A DNA stretch of 43,226 nucleotides from Pseudonocardia humida (GCF_023898865.1 NZ_JAGSOV010000074.1:1-43226); one strand, 5' to 3'; shown: positions 32,169 through 40,236, counted from the first letter of the stretch. Notes: generated from the letters alone by a model not told the origin. Program-made: numbers and translations.

Positions 32169-32957
32169 GTGGCCGCCGAGCGCAGACGCCCCGCCGTCCT
32201 GGCTCTCGGCGTCGTCGTCGCCGCGATGGCCATGCTCCTCGGGCTCGTCGTGGTCGTCGGGCTGGTGCTGGCGTCGCGCATCGACAACGCGGAGCTGCCG
32301 CCCGCCCGCGGCGCGGGCGACGGGATCGTCGAGGCCGACGTCGCCCCGGACACGCCCGCCCCGCAGCCGCCCGCCCTCGACCCGGGCACCGACCTGGCCG
32401 CCTGGGCCGGCGGGGTCGCCGAGGCCCAGGGCCTGCCCGAGCGGGTGGTGCGGGCCTACGGCGCGGCCGAGCTGGCGCTGCGCGCCGAGAACCCGGACTG
32501 CCGGCTGTCCTGGGCGACGCTCGCCGGGATCGGCCGGGTGGAGTCGCACCACGGGCAGATCGGCCAGGCCGACGTCGACTCCGACGGCGTGGCCCGCCCG
32601 TCGATCATCGGCGTCCCGCTGGACGGCACCGAGGGCACCCGGGAGATCCTCGACACCGACGGCGGCCTCCTCGACGGCGACACCCTCCTGGACCGCGCCG
32701 TCGGGCCGATGCAGTTCCTGCCGACCACCTGGGAGCGGTTCGGCGCCGACGGCAACGGCGACGGCGTGAACGACCCCCAGCAGATCGACGACGCCGCCCT
32801 GGCCGCGGGCAACTACCTGTGCGCCGGGGGCCGCGACACCGGCACCGGCCCCGGCTGGTGGGCGGGCGTGCTCACCTACAACAACTCGAACGCCTACGGC
32901 CGGCTGGTCTGGGCCGCCGTCGAGCGCTACACCGGGCCGCCCCCGTCCGGCGGGTGA
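32169..32957 (+). CDS. Lytic murein transglycosylase, LpqU-like
   Basis: This 262-residue envelope enzyme cleaves the glycan strand of peptidoglycan. An N-terminal hydrophobic helix (VLALGVVVAAMAMLLGLVVV) exports and probably anchors it; no lipobox Cys is seen, unlike mycobacterial LpqU. A Pro/Ala-rich linker is followed by the catalytic domain with IGRVESHHGQIG (catalytic Glu125), GPMQFLPTTWERFG and LTYNNSNAYGRLVW, as in MltB/Slt70-like transglycosylases. Two Asp-rich segments (DVDSDG, DGNGDGVND) look like metal-binding loops. The start GTG at 32169 is supported by the leaderless -10. The position corresponds to Rv1022. Confidence 0.92.
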   Translation: MAAERRRPAVLALGVVVAAMAMLLGLVVVVGLVLASRIDNAELPPARGAGDGIVEADVAPDTPAPQPPALDPGTDLAAWAGGVAEAQGLPERVVRAYGAAELALRAENPDCRLSWATLAGIGRVESHHGQIGQADVDSDGVARPSIIGVPLDGTEGTREILDTDGGLLDGDTLLDRAVGPMQFLPTTWERFGADGNGDGVNDPQQIDDAALAAGNYLCAGGRDTGTGPGWWAGVLTYNNSNAYGRLVWAAVERYTGPPPSGG

Positions 32958-32976
32958 TCCGGCGCCACAACCGGGT

Positions 32977-32982
32977 TAGCCT
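32977..32982 (+). promoter_or_regulatory. Candidate leaderless -10 of the HD-domain gene
   Basis: TAGCCT ends 5 nt before the ATG at 32988, and no ribosome-binding site is visible. Confidence 0.5.
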
Positions 32983-32987
32983 GCGGC

Positions 32988-33716
32988 ATGGACGAGCTGT
33001 CGCCCGCCTACCTGAGATCGCTGCCCCTGCACGCGGTCACCGAGGTCTACGGCGAGCCGGGGCTGCGGCGGCGTCTCGAGCTGGAGCTCGAGGCCCTGGC
33101 CGACACCGGGGTCGACCGCGTCCCGATCGACAGGGCGTTCGCGCTCGCCGACCGGCTCCACCGCGCCGACCGCCGCGTCCGTGAGCCCGTCGTCAACCAC
33201 CTGCTGCGGGTCACCCTGCGCATCCTGTGCCACTACCGCATCCGCGACGTGGACGTGCTGGTCGCGGCGCTGCTGCACGACGCGGTGGAGGACCACCCCG
33301 CCGAGCTGGCCGGCGGCTCCCCGCTCGACCCGACCGCTGCGGCGCTCGGCGTGATCGCCCGCGACTTCGGCACCCGCGTCGCCGCGGTGGTCGAGGCGGT
33401 CACCAACCCGGAGTACGACCCGGACCGCGACAAGGACGAGCAGTACCGCGAGCACGTCGCGGACAGCCTGGCCGCGTCGCCGTGGGCACGGGTGGTCAAG
33501 TTCTCCGACTTCACCGACAACGGGGTGGGCATCCTCTACACGACCGGCCCCAAGGTGCGCCGCGCCGCCGTCAAGTACGGCCCGCTGGTCCCGGTGCTGC
33601 GCGAGCTGCTCGACCTGCCCGACACCCCGCTCGCCCCCGACGTCCGCCGCCACGTCGCCGCGCAGTTCGACCTGGCCGAGTCCCGCTTCGCCGCCATCCT
33701 GCAGCCCACGTCCTGA
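32988..33716 (+). CDS. HD-domain phosphohydrolase, (p)ppGpp hydrolase-like
   Basis: This 242-residue cytoplasmic protein carries an HD fold. NHLLRVTLRIL supplies His71, LVAALLHDAVEDH supplies His97-Asp98 and the Glu101-Asp102 pair seen in RelA/SpoT hydrolase domains, and VVKFSDFTDNG corresponds to the K-x-x-D-x-x-x-N motif. There is no synthetase, TGS or ACT domain, so it would be a single-domain hydrolase comparable to Mesh1 or small alarmone hydrolases. The substrate is inferred from these motifs only; other nucleotides are possible. It has its own leaderless promoter and ends in a convergent gap with a repeat. Confidence 0.8.
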   Translation: MDELSPAYLRSLPLHAVTEVYGEPGLRRRLELELEALADTGVDRVPIDRAFALADRLHRADRRVREPVVNHLLRVTLRILCHYRIRDVDVLVAALLHDAVEDHPAELAGGSPLDPTAAALGVIARDFGTRVAAVVEAVTNPEYDPDRDKDEQYREHVADSLAASPWARVVKFSDFTDNGVGILYTTGPKVRRAAVKYGPLVPVLRELLDLPDTPLAPDVRRHVAAQFDLAESRFAAILQPTS

Positions 33717-33744
33717 GCTGCGCCTCCGGCCGCATCTGTCCGGC

Positions 33745-33830
33745 CCTCGCAGCGTCAAGGGGGTGTCACAGCCTTGCGTGGGTCGTCGCAGCGCGCCGAC
33801 GGGCTGCGACGACCCACCCAGGGCTGCGAG
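33745..33830 (+). repeat. 86-bp intergenic repeat, copy B
   Basis: Homologous to copy A at 12999-13084, same length and orientation; 43 of 45 bases match over 33786-33830. It lies in the convergent gap between the HD-domain gene and efeB. CGTCGCAGC and GCTGCGACG give inverted symmetry, so an RNA hairpin forms on either strand. Confidence 0.75.
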
Positions 33831-33872
33831 ACGACGGGATTCCAATGATCGACACGGGCAGAGCCAGGCCGA

Positions 33873-35114
33873 TCAGCCCTCCAACAGCGACTGCCCCCAG
33901 TAAGCGCCCTCGCCGAGGCCCGCGGGACACGCGAACACCGCCGAGCCGGTGTGCTCGATGTACTCCATGAGGTCGTCGCTGTTGGCCAGCGCGCTCTGCA
34001 TCGGCACGAACTGCGCGTGCGGGTCGCGCAGGAACGCGATGAAGAACAGCCCCGCGTTCAGGTGCCCCTGCCCGTCGCTGCCGTCGACGAAGTTGTAGCC
34101 GCGGCGCAGGATCCGCACGCCGCCGAGGTTGTCGGCGGAGGCCAGCCGGATGTGCGCGATCGTCGGGATCACCGGCTCGCCCGTGGGGCCGGTCGCGGTG
34201 TAGTCGGCGAGGTCGAACTCGGACTGCTCGCCCAGCGGCGCGCCCTCGCCCTTGTCCCGGCCGATGATCCGCTCCTGCTCGGACAGCGACGTGCGGTCCC
34301 AGATCTCGATGTGCATCCGGATCCGCCGGGCCACCAGGTAGCTGCCGCCGTCGAGCCAGGCCGGGCCGTCGCCGGGCTGGACCCACACGTGCCGGTCGAG
34401 CTCGGCGCCGTCCTCGGCCTTGACGTTGTGGGTGCCGTCCTTGAAGCCGAACAGGTTGCGCGGGGTGGCCTGCGCGGTCGACGTCGACGACGTGCGCCCG
34501 AACCCGAGCTGCGACCAGCGCACCGCGGTGGTGCCGAAGCCCATCCGCACCAGGTTGCGCACGGCGTGCACGGCGACCTGCGGGTCCTGGGAGCAGGCCT
34601 GGATGCAGAGGTCGCCGCCGGAGGTCGCCGGGTCGAGCTGGTCGCCGGTGAACGCGGGCAGCGGGGCCAGGCCCGGGGGCATCCGGTCGGTCAGCCCCAG
34701 CTTCTCGATCAGCCCGGCGCCCACCCCGAAGGTGAGGGTCAACGACGAGGCCGGGAGGCCGAGGGCCTCGCCGGTGTCGTCGGGCGGGGCGTCCGGGTTG
34801 CGGTTCACCGCGCCGCCGGGGGTGGTCTCGGCCCCGGCGACCATCCGCTCGGCGGCGGCGGTCCACTTCTCGAGCAGGCCGATGACGCGCTCGCGGTTGT
34901 CCGTCGTGAGGTCGAGTGCGACGAAGTGCAGCCGGTCCTGGGCCGGGGTGACGATCCCGGCCTGGTGCCGACCGCGGAACGGCACCACGGACTCGGCGCC
35001 GCTCAGCGCGGGCCGCTCGGCGGTGGCCGAGCAGCCGGCCACGGCGCCGACCCCGGCCAGCGCGGCCCCGGCCCCGGCCCAGCCGAACAAGTGCCGCCGG
35101 GAGAGCCCGGTCAT
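33873..35114 (-). CDS. efeB: Deferrochelatase/DyP-type peroxidase EfeB
   Basis: This 413-residue Tat-exported haem peroxidase has the signal SRRHLFGWAGAGAALAGVGAV, with AGC following. It has the DyP hallmark GFKDGTHN (GxxDG motif) and a late segment with the haem region ADNLGGVRILRRGYNFVDG and the conserved FIAFLRDP. EfeB is proposed to oxidise Fe(II) and/or extract iron from haem for EfeU. The start ATG at 35114 overlaps the efeO stop codon (ATGA). It is last in the efeU-efeO-efeB operon. Confidence 0.95.
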   Translation of the reverse strand: MTGLSRRHLFGWAGAGAALAGVGAVAGCSATAERPALSGAESVVPFRGRHQAGIVTPAQDRLHFVALDLTTDNRERVIGLLEKWTAAAERMVAGAETTPGGAVNRNPDAPPDDTGEALGLPASSLTLTFGVGAGLIEKLGLTDRMPPGLAPLPAFTGDQLDPATSGGDLCIQACSQDPQVAVHAVRNLVRMGFGTTAVRWSQLGFGRTSSTSTAQATPRNLFGFKDGTHNVKAEDGAELDRHVWVQPGDGPAWLDGGSYLVARRIRMHIEIWDRTSLSEQERIIGRDKGEGAPLGEQSEFDLADYTATGPTGEPVIPTIAHIRLASADNLGGVRILRRGYNFVDGSDGQGHLNAGLFFIAFLRDPHAQFVPMQSALANSDDLMEYIEHTGSAVFACPAGLGEGAYWGQSLLEG

Positions 35115-36283
35115 GCGGTGACGACGCCCGCGACCTGGCTGATCGGCTCGCCCAGCGCGTCGACGGCATCGCTCATCTTGCGCGTGTCGTCCGCGGTCAG
35201 CTCGGTGTAGAGCTTGTAGCCGTCGCCGACGCGGTAGGTCTCCAGCAGGTCGTCGACGGCCTCGAAGCGCTCGTCGAGCAGCGGGCCCAGGGTCGGGTCC
35301 TTCTCGTCGATCACCGGGCGCAGCGCGGCCACGGCTCCCTGGGAGCCCTCGACGTTGGCCTTGAAGTCCCAGAGGTCGGTGTGGGAGTAGCGGTCCTCCT
35401 CACCGGTGATCTTGCCGGTGGCCACCTCGTCGAGCAGCTCCTTGGCCCCGTTGGCCAGCTGCACGGGGGTCAGCTCGAGGGCGGCGACGCGGGTCTGCAG
35501 GTCCCTGGCGTCAGCCATCAGCTGGTCGCCGATGGCCCCGGAGTCGGGCTGCAGGCCGTCGACCCACAGGTCCTTCTCCAGGCGGTGGAAGCCGGTGAAC
35601 TCCACGCCGGGGTCGCGCTCGTCGTCCTCGCGGCCGTCCATCTTCGGGTCGAGGTCGCCGAAGGACTCGGCCACCGGCTCGATGCGCTCCCAGTAGGTGC
35701 GCGAGACCGGGAACAGCGCCTTGGCCCCCTCGACGTCGCCGGCCTTGACGGCGTCGACGAACTCCTGGGTCTTGGGCAGGAACGCCTCGATCTGCGAGGT
35801 GACCCAGCGCTTGTAGCCCGCGGTGGCCTCGGCGAGGCGGGTGTCCTGGTCGACCGAGCGGGTCGCGGTGCCGGTGACGGCGAACGGGGCGCGGATGCCG
35901 TCGCCGACCATGCCGGGCTTGCAGGCGGTCTCGTAGTCGCCGCCGTCGGGCACCTCGACGATCAGCTGGCGGGTGAGGCCGGGGCCGATGTTCTCGACCT
36001 CGCCCATGATCCGGTCGCCGACGCCGTAGAGGTAGAACTCGGTGACCTTCGAGCCGGTGTTGCTGACCGCGAAGGTGATCGTCCCGGCGGGCGCATCGGC
36101 GGCCGAGACGTCGCAGGCGGTGTCGCCGGCGTCGACCGCGATCGGGCCGCCGCCCGCCGCGCCGCCCCCGGCGTCGCCGCCGGTCGCCTGCGGGGCGGTG
36201 CTGGTGCAGCCGGCCATGGCGAGGACGGCGAGCGCGCCGGTGCACACCGACGTGCGCAGGCCCGGGCGAGACGTGCGGGACAT
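35111..36283 (-). CDS. efeO: Iron uptake lipoprotein EfeO (cupredoxin + M75 domains)
   Basis: This 390-residue lipoprotein has the signal TSVCTGALAVLAMAGC with lipobox LAMAGC. Residues ~45-140 form a cupredoxin-like domain (AGTITFAVSNTGSKVTEFYLYG) and residues ~145-390 the helical M75/imelysin-like domain with the metal motif HRLEKDLW (HxxE). It binds iron outside the membrane and passes it to the EfeU permease. efeU ends 42 bp upstream and efeB overlaps it by 4 bp. The length and two-domain order are typical of EfeO. Confidence 0.95.
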   Translation of the reverse strand: MSRTSRPGLRTSVCTGALAVLAMAGCTSTAPQATGGDAGGGAAGGGPIAVDAGDTACDVSAADAPAGTITFAVSNTGSKVTEFYLYGVGDRIMGEVENIGPGLTRQLIVEVPDGGDYETACKPGMVGDGIRAPFAVTGTATRSVDQDTRLAEATAGYKRWVTSQIEAFLPKTQEFVDAVKAGDVEGAKALFPVSRTYWERIEPVAESFGDLDPKMDGREDDERDPGVEFTGFHRLEKDLWVDGLQPDSGAIGDQLMADARDLQTRVAALELTPVQLANGAKELLDEVATGKITGEEDRYSHTDLWDFKANVEGSQGAVAALRPVIDEKDPTLGPLLDERFEAVDDLLETYRVGDGYKLYTELTADDTRKMSDAVDALGEPISQVAGVVTA

Positions 36284-36325
36284 GGTTCTCCTCGAACGGG
36301 GGGGTGGGACGGGCGAGTGGGACCG

Positions 36326-37180
36326 CTACCGGGAGCCGGGGGCGGTCGGCGAGGTCGACCGCGCGTGTTGCGGTCGCAGGAACAGGGGCAGCACCACGCC
36401 CACGTAGGCGACCCAGACGACCGCCTCGAGCACCGTGGTCCGCGGCGAGAAGTTGAAGACGCCCTTGAGGAGGGTGCCGTACCAGGAGTCCGGCGGGACG
36501 GCGGCGCTGACGTCGAACGCGAGCGTGTTCAGCCCGGGCAGGATCGCGGCCTCCTGCAGGTCGTGCACCCCGTAGGCGAGCACGCCCGCGGCCACGAAGA
36601 TCAGCAGCGCGCCGGTGACGGTGAAGAACCGGCCCAGGTCGAGGCTGACCGCGCCGCGGTAGATCAGCCAGGCGAGCGCGACCGCCACGGCGATGCCGAG
36701 CAGGAAGCCGATCAGCGGCTCGGTGGTCCGGCCGGCGGCCTGCGCGGCGGTGAAGAAGAACAGCGCGGTCTCCAGGCCCTCGCGGCCGACGGCGAGCGCG
36801 GACATCACGACGACCGCCGTGGACCCCAGCTGGATCGCGTCCTCCATGCGCCCGCGCAGCTCGGCGGAGATCGACCGGGCGGCCCGGCGCATCCAGAAGA
36901 TCATCCAGGTGACGAAGCCGACCGCGATGATGGACAGCGCACCGCCGAGCGCCTCCTGGGCCTCGAACGTGAGCTGCTGCTGGGCCAGGGCCAGGCCGAC
37001 GGTGACGGCGGCGCTGACCGCGACCGCGATGCCCACGCCCAGCCAGACCTTGGGCAGCACGGAGCGGCGGTCGGTGCGGACCAGGAACGCGATCAGGATG
37101 CTGACGACGAGGGCCGCTTCCAGCCCCTCGCGCAAACCGATCAGGAAATTGCCGAGCACGTCATACCCCGTGATCCCCAC
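36326..37180 (-). CDS. efeU: Iron permease EfeU (Ftr1-type)
   Basis: This 284-residue polytopic membrane protein has seven predicted hydrophobic segments and both iron-binding REGLE motifs: LREGLEAALVV (Arg17-Glu21) and GREGLETALFF in the fourth helix region. It imports iron across the cytoplasmic membrane, as yeast Ftr1 does. The GTG at 37180 is used; a GTG at 37159 giving VLGNFLIGLREGLE is an equally good start and matches many homologues. A possible DtxR/IdeR-type box lies ~40-55 bp upstream, fitting iron repression. It is the first gene of efeUOB. Confidence 0.95.
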   Translation of the reverse strand: MGITGYDVLGNFLIGLREGLEAALVVSILIAFLVRTDRRSVLPKVWLGVGIAVAVSAAVTVGLALAQQQLTFEAQEALGGALSIIAVGFVTWMIFWMRRAARSISAELRGRMEDAIQLGSTAVVVMSALAVGREGLETALFFFTAAQAAGRTTEPLIGFLLGIAVAVALAWLIYRGAVSLDLGRFFTVTGALLIFVAAGVLAYGVHDLQEAAILPGLNTLAFDVSAAVPPDSWYGTLLKGVFNFSPRTTVLEAVVWVAYVGVVLPLFLRPQHARSTSPTAPGSR

Positions 37181-37218
37181 TCCGGCCCGTCGTTATTAGG
37201 ACCTCCTCATCGACGGCA

Positions 37219-37235
37219 TGGTGAGGCTAGCTTGC
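37219..37235 (-). promoter_or_regulatory. Possible DtxR/IdeR-type iron box upstream of efeU
   Basis: GTGAGGCTAGCTTG matches the core of the IdeR consensus (GTTAGGCTAACCTA) at 10 of 14 positions. It lies upstream of a TAATAA -10-like element (37193-37198) on the minus strand. The match is imperfect; the context of an iron-uptake operon raises its weight. Confidence 0.4.
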
Positions 37236-37287
37236 CGAACGGAGCAGAGGAAGGGTTGCGCACGGCACAGAATTCGGCCGCCGCCGG

Positions 37288-37315
37288 GCTAATCCGGTGG
37301 TACGTCCGGATTAGC
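37288..37315. terminator. Inverted repeat overlapping the TPR gene stop codon
   Basis: GCTAATCCGG (37288-37297) and CCGGATTAGC (37306-37315) are perfect 10-bp arms around an 8-nt loop. The right arm contains the TPR gene stop codon (37311-37313). It could end TPR transcription, or serve as an operator ~110 bp upstream of efeU. The symmetric AT-containing arms suit either role. Confidence 0.5.
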
Positions 37316-37727
37316 GGTTCTCATCGGAATTGCCGGATTCGGCGTCGCTGAGCGCCATCCGCGCCCGCACCTCGCCCAGCGCCTCCTGGTACTCCGGGCG
37401 CGGGTCCATCGCGGCGGCCATCTTCAGCTGGGCGTGCGCCTCGCCGAGCCTGCCCTGCCGGTGCAGCGCCTTGCCCAGCGCGAAGCGGGCGTAGTGGTCG
37501 GCCGGGTCGAGGTCGACCACCCGGGCGAACGCGGCCTCGGCCCGCTCCAGCTGCGCGGAGTTCAGGTAGGCGCGCCCGGCCAGCAGCTGGACCGAGACGG
37601 AGTCCGGCTGGCTCTCCAGCACCGGGACCAGGGCCTGCAGGGCGTCCAGCGGCCGCTGCCGGGCGATGAGCATCTCGGCCCGGCGGAACGACTCGAAGAT
37701 GCCGTCGGAGGCTGGCTGGCTCGTCAT
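37311..37727 (-). CDS. Tetratricopeptide-repeat protein
   Basis: This 138-residue soluble protein is made of about three TPR units: FRRAEMLIARQRPLDALQAL, VSVQLLAGRAYLNSAQLERA with EAAFARVVDLDPADHYARFA, and LGKALHRQGRLGEAHAQLKM. TPRs mediate protein-protein contacts; no enzyme domain is present. The start ATG at 37727 has TACTCT 10 nt upstream on the minus strand. It is divergent from eno with ~136 bp between them, and such small TPR genes next to eno occur in other actinobacteria. The partner is unknown. The Ser/Asp/Glu-rich C-terminus looks disordered. Confidence 0.87.
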   Translation of the reverse strand: MTSQPASDGIFESFRRAEMLIARQRPLDALQALVPVLESQPDSVSVQLLAGRAYLNSAQLERAEAAFARVVDLDPADHYARFALGKALHRQGRLGEAHAQLKMAAAMDPRPEYQEALGEVRARMALSDAESGNSDENR

Positions 37728-37817
37728 GGTCGTTCCCAGAGTAGGTGTCCGCGGGGCCCACGGCGAGGGCTTGACACGCCACGGCCCGGCGAACGGCGGG
37801 GGTGCGGGGGCGCCGAC

Positions 37818-37823
37818 TACGCT
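37818..37823 (+). promoter_or_regulatory. Candidate -10 element of eno
   Basis: TACGCT would place the transcript start ~34 nt before the GTG at 37864, leaving room for the GGGAG ribosome-binding site. Confidence 0.4.
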
Positions 37824-37863
37824 GACCGACGAACGCAAAGGCGAGGACCCGACGGGAGCACTG

Positions 37864-39156
37864 GTGGCGGTCATCGAGCAGGTCGGCGCACGGGAGATCC
37901 TCGACTCGCGGGGCAACCCGACGGTGGAGGTCGAGGTCGCCCTCGACGACGGGACGCTGGCCAGGGCCGCGGTCCCCTCGGGGGCGTCGACCGGCGAGCA
38001 CGAGGCCGTCGAGCTGCGCGACGGCGACCCGCTGCGCTTCGGCGGCAAGGGCGTGGAGAAGGCCGTCACCGCGGTCCTCGACGAGATCGGCCCGGAGCTG
38101 GCCGGCATGGAGGCGGTCGACCAGCGCCTGGTCGACCAGCGCCTGGTCGACCTGGACGGCACCCCCGACAAGTCCCGGCTGGGCGCCAACGCCCTGCTCG
38201 GGGTGTCGCTGGCGGTGGCGAAGGCGGCCGCCGAGTCGTCCGGGCTGGAGCTGTTCCGCTACGTCGGCGGCCCGAACGCGCACGTCCTGCCGGTGCCGAT
38301 GATGAACATCATCAACGGTGGCGCGCACGCCGACAGCTCGGTCGACGTGCAGGAGTTCATGATCGCCCCGGTCGGCGCCGACTCGTTCCGCGAGGCGCTG
38401 CGCTGGGGTGCGGAGGTCTACCAGGCGCTCAAGTCGGTGCTCAAGAGCAAGGGCCTGGCCACCGGGCTGGGCGACGAGGGCGGCTTCGCCCCCGACCTGC
38501 CCGGCACCCGCGCCGCGCTCGACCTGATCGCCGAGGCCGTGGAGAAGACCGGCTACGCGCTGGGCCGCGACATCGCGCTGGCCCTGGACGTGGCGGCCAC
38601 CGAGTTCCACCGCGACGGCGTCTACTCCTACGAGGGCAGGCAGCTCAGCTCGGCGGAGCTCTCGGAGGTCTACTCCGAGCTGGTGCACGACTACCCGCTG
38701 GTCTCCATCGAGGACCCGCTGTCGGAGGACGACTGGGACGGCTGGGTCGCGCTGACCACCAGCCTGGGCGAGCGCGTCCAGATCGTCGGCGACGACCTGT
38801 TCGTCACCAACCCCGAGCGCCTCGACGACGGCATCAACCGCGGTGCCGCGAACGCGCTGCTGGTGAAGGTCAACCAGATCGGCACGCTGTCGGAGACGCT
38901 GGACGCGGTCACCCTGGCCCACTCCTCGGGCTACCGCTGCATGATGAGCCACCGCTCCGGCGAGACCGAGGACACCACGATCGCCGACCTGGCCGTGGCC
39001 ACCGGCTGCGGGCAGATCAAGACCGGTGCCCCGGCCCGCTCCGAGCGGGTGGCGAAGTACAACCAGCTGCTGCGCATCGAGGAGGCCCTCGGTGACGCCG
39101 CCCGCTACGCGGGCGACCTGGCCTTCCCGCGGTCGGCCTCCGGGGCCGGGGCCTGA
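37864..39156 (+). CDS. eno: Enolase (phosphopyruvate hydratase)
   Basis: This 430-residue glycolytic enzyme interconverts 2-phosphoglycerate and phosphoenolpyruvate. It shows AREILDSRGNPTVEVEV, SGASTGEHEAVELRDGD, the GDEGGFAPD base region, the metal ligands in ALDVAATEF, SIEDPLSEDDWDGW and VGDDLFVTNP, the catalytic Lys in LLVKVNQIGTLSET and the SHRSGETED loop. The start GTG at 37864 follows GGGAG and gives VAVIEQVGAREILDSRG. A perfect 15-bp tandem duplication encodes VDQRL-VDQRL where relatives have DQRLVDQALVD. Downstream divIC/ftsB begins 17 bp later. Confidence 0.98.
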   Translation: MAVIEQVGAREILDSRGNPTVEVEVALDDGTLARAAVPSGASTGEHEAVELRDGDPLRFGGKGVEKAVTAVLDEIGPELAGMEAVDQRLVDQRLVDLDGTPDKSRLGANALLGVSLAVAKAAAESSGLELFRYVGGPNAHVLPVPMMNIINGGAHADSSVDVQEFMIAPVGADSFREALRWGAEVYQALKSVLKSKGLATGLGDEGGFAPDLPGTRAALDLIAEAVEKTGYALGRDIALALDVAATEFHRDGVYSYEGRQLSSAELSEVYSELVHDYPLVSIEDPLSEDDWDGWVALTTSLGERVQIVGDDLFVTNPERLDDGINRGAANALLVKVNQIGTLSETLDAVTLAHSSGYRCMMSHRSGETEDTTIADLAVATGCGQIKTGAPARSERVAKYNQLLRIEEALGDAARYAGDLAFPRSASGAGA

Positions 39157-39172
39157 TCGACAGGCGGCGGGC

Positions 39173-39679
39173 GTGAGCGAGGAGCGCGGGCGGGGCCGGG
39201 TGCGCAAGCCCCGGCCGCGCACCGACGGCGCCACGCCCACCACGCGCCGCCGCAAGCAGGAGCCGCGGCTGGCCCGCACGCACACGCGCGGCGTCGTGGC
39301 GGTCACCAGCGACCTGCTGGGGCTGTCCTCGGCGAAGCGGGCCGCGATCCTGGCCATGGTGGTGTGCGCGGTCGCGCTGACGGTCGCCGTGCCGCTGCGC
39401 AACTACGTCGGCCAGCGCCAGGAGCTGGCCGCGGTCGGCGAGCAGCAGCGCGTGCTGGCCGCCGAGGTCGAGCGGCTGACCGAGGAGCGGGCCCGGCTGG
39501 CCGACCCGGCCGAGGCCGCCGCCCAGGCCCGCACCAGGCTGGGCTACGTCGACCCGGGCGAGGTGCCCTACGTGGTGCAGCTCCCCGGCGCCGGGGAGCC
39601 GCCGCCCGCCCCGGAGGTCGGCAGCGGCCTCACCTGGTACCAGGCGCTGTGGCGAGATGTGAGCGGGGAGGAACGGTGA
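39173..39679 (+). CDS. Septum formation initiator, FtsB/DivIC family
   Basis: This 168-residue bitopic membrane protein of the divisome has a basic, Arg-rich cytoplasmic N-terminus (~70 residues), one membrane helix (AAILAMVVCAVALTVAVPL), then an extracytoplasmic coiled coil (LAAVGEQQRVLAAEVERL and onward) and the ARTRLGYVDPGEVPYVV segment typical of DivIC/FtsB. It is expected to pair with FtsL and FtsQ. The start GTG at 39173 is assumed. It corresponds to Rv1024 and lies between eno and the DUF501 gene, which overlaps its stop by 4 bp. Confidence 0.92.
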   Translation: MSEERGRGRVRKPRPRTDGATPTTRRRKQEPRLARTHTRGVVAVTSDLLGLSSAKRAAILAMVVCAVALTVAVPLRNYVGQRQELAAVGEQQRVLAAEVERLTEERARLADPAEAAAQARTRLGYVDPGEVPYVVQLPGAGEPPPAPEVGSGLTWYQALWRDVSGEER

Positions 39680-40182
39680 CCGGAATCGCGGCGGCCGACG
39701 CTGCGGCGGTGGCGGCCCAGCTGGGGCGCCCGCCGCGGGCGGTGCGCGAGGTGGCGCACCGCTGCCCGTGCGGCCTCCCGTCGGTGGTGCAGACCGCGCC
39801 CCGGCTGGAGGACGGCACCCCCTTCCCGACGCTGTACTACCTGACCTGCTCGCGGCTGAGCTCCCGGCTGAGCACGCTGGAGGCGGCCGGGCGGATGCGG
39901 GAGATGACCGAGCGCCTCGCCGACGACCCCGAGCTGGCCGCCGCCTACGAGCGCGCCCACGAGGCCTACCTGGCCGAGCGCGACGCCATCGAGTCCCTGG
40001 GCACGCGGGTGAGCGCGGGCGGGATGCCCGACCGGGTCAAGTGCCTGCACGTGCACGCGGCGCACGCGCTGGCCGCCGGGCCGGGGGTCAACCCGTTCGG
40101 CGACGAGGCGCTGGCCGAGGTCGGGGAGTGGTGGGTGGCGGGGCCCTGCGCCTCGGTGCCCTGGCGCGCGAGATGTACGTGA
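39676..40182 (+). CDS. DUF501 domain-containing protein
   Basis: This 168-residue protein belongs to the actinobacterial DUF501 family (Rv1025-like). It shows REVAHRCPCGLPSVVQTAPR, FPTLYYLTCSRLSSRLSTLE and GGMPDRVKCLHVHAAHALA followed by NPFGDEAL. The paired Cys and His residues could bind metal; the function is unknown. The start GTG at 39676 has GGGGAGGAA upstream and overlaps the ftsB/divIC stop. Its last four codons run into a 19-bp inverted repeat, so the PWRARCT end may be acquired rather than native. ppx, its usual next neighbour, is separated by an inserted minus-strand gene. Confidence 0.92.
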   Translation: MTGIAAADAAAVAAQLGRPPRAVREVAHRCPCGLPSVVQTAPRLEDGTPFPTLYYLTCSRLSSRLSTLEAAGRMREMTERLADDPELAAAYERAHEAYLAERDAIESLGTRVSAGGMPDRVKCLHVHAAHALAAGPGVNPFGDEALAEVGEWWVAGPCASVPWRARCT

Positions 40183-40223
40183 TGGGGCTTCGGACGCGCT
40201 GTTGAGCCCCACCACGTACATCT
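40171..40223. terminator. 19-bp inverted repeat spanning the DUF501 gene end
   Basis: Bases 40171-40189 (AGATGTACGTGATGGGGCT) pair with 40205-40223 at 18 of 19 positions, with a 15-nt loop. The left arm encodes the end of the DUF501 protein and its TGA; the right arm ends 14 bp before the acyl-CoA dehydrogenase stop. It lies in a convergent gap and likely terminates both genes. The arms are noticeably less GC-rich than the surroundings. Confidence 0.7.
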
Positions 40224-40236
40224 GATCATGCGGGCC

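Noticed and set aside
37771..37776. TTGACA as a -35 element for eno
   Set aside because: It is 41 bp from the TACGCT -10 candidate and has no TAnnnT at the proper 16-19 bp spacing.
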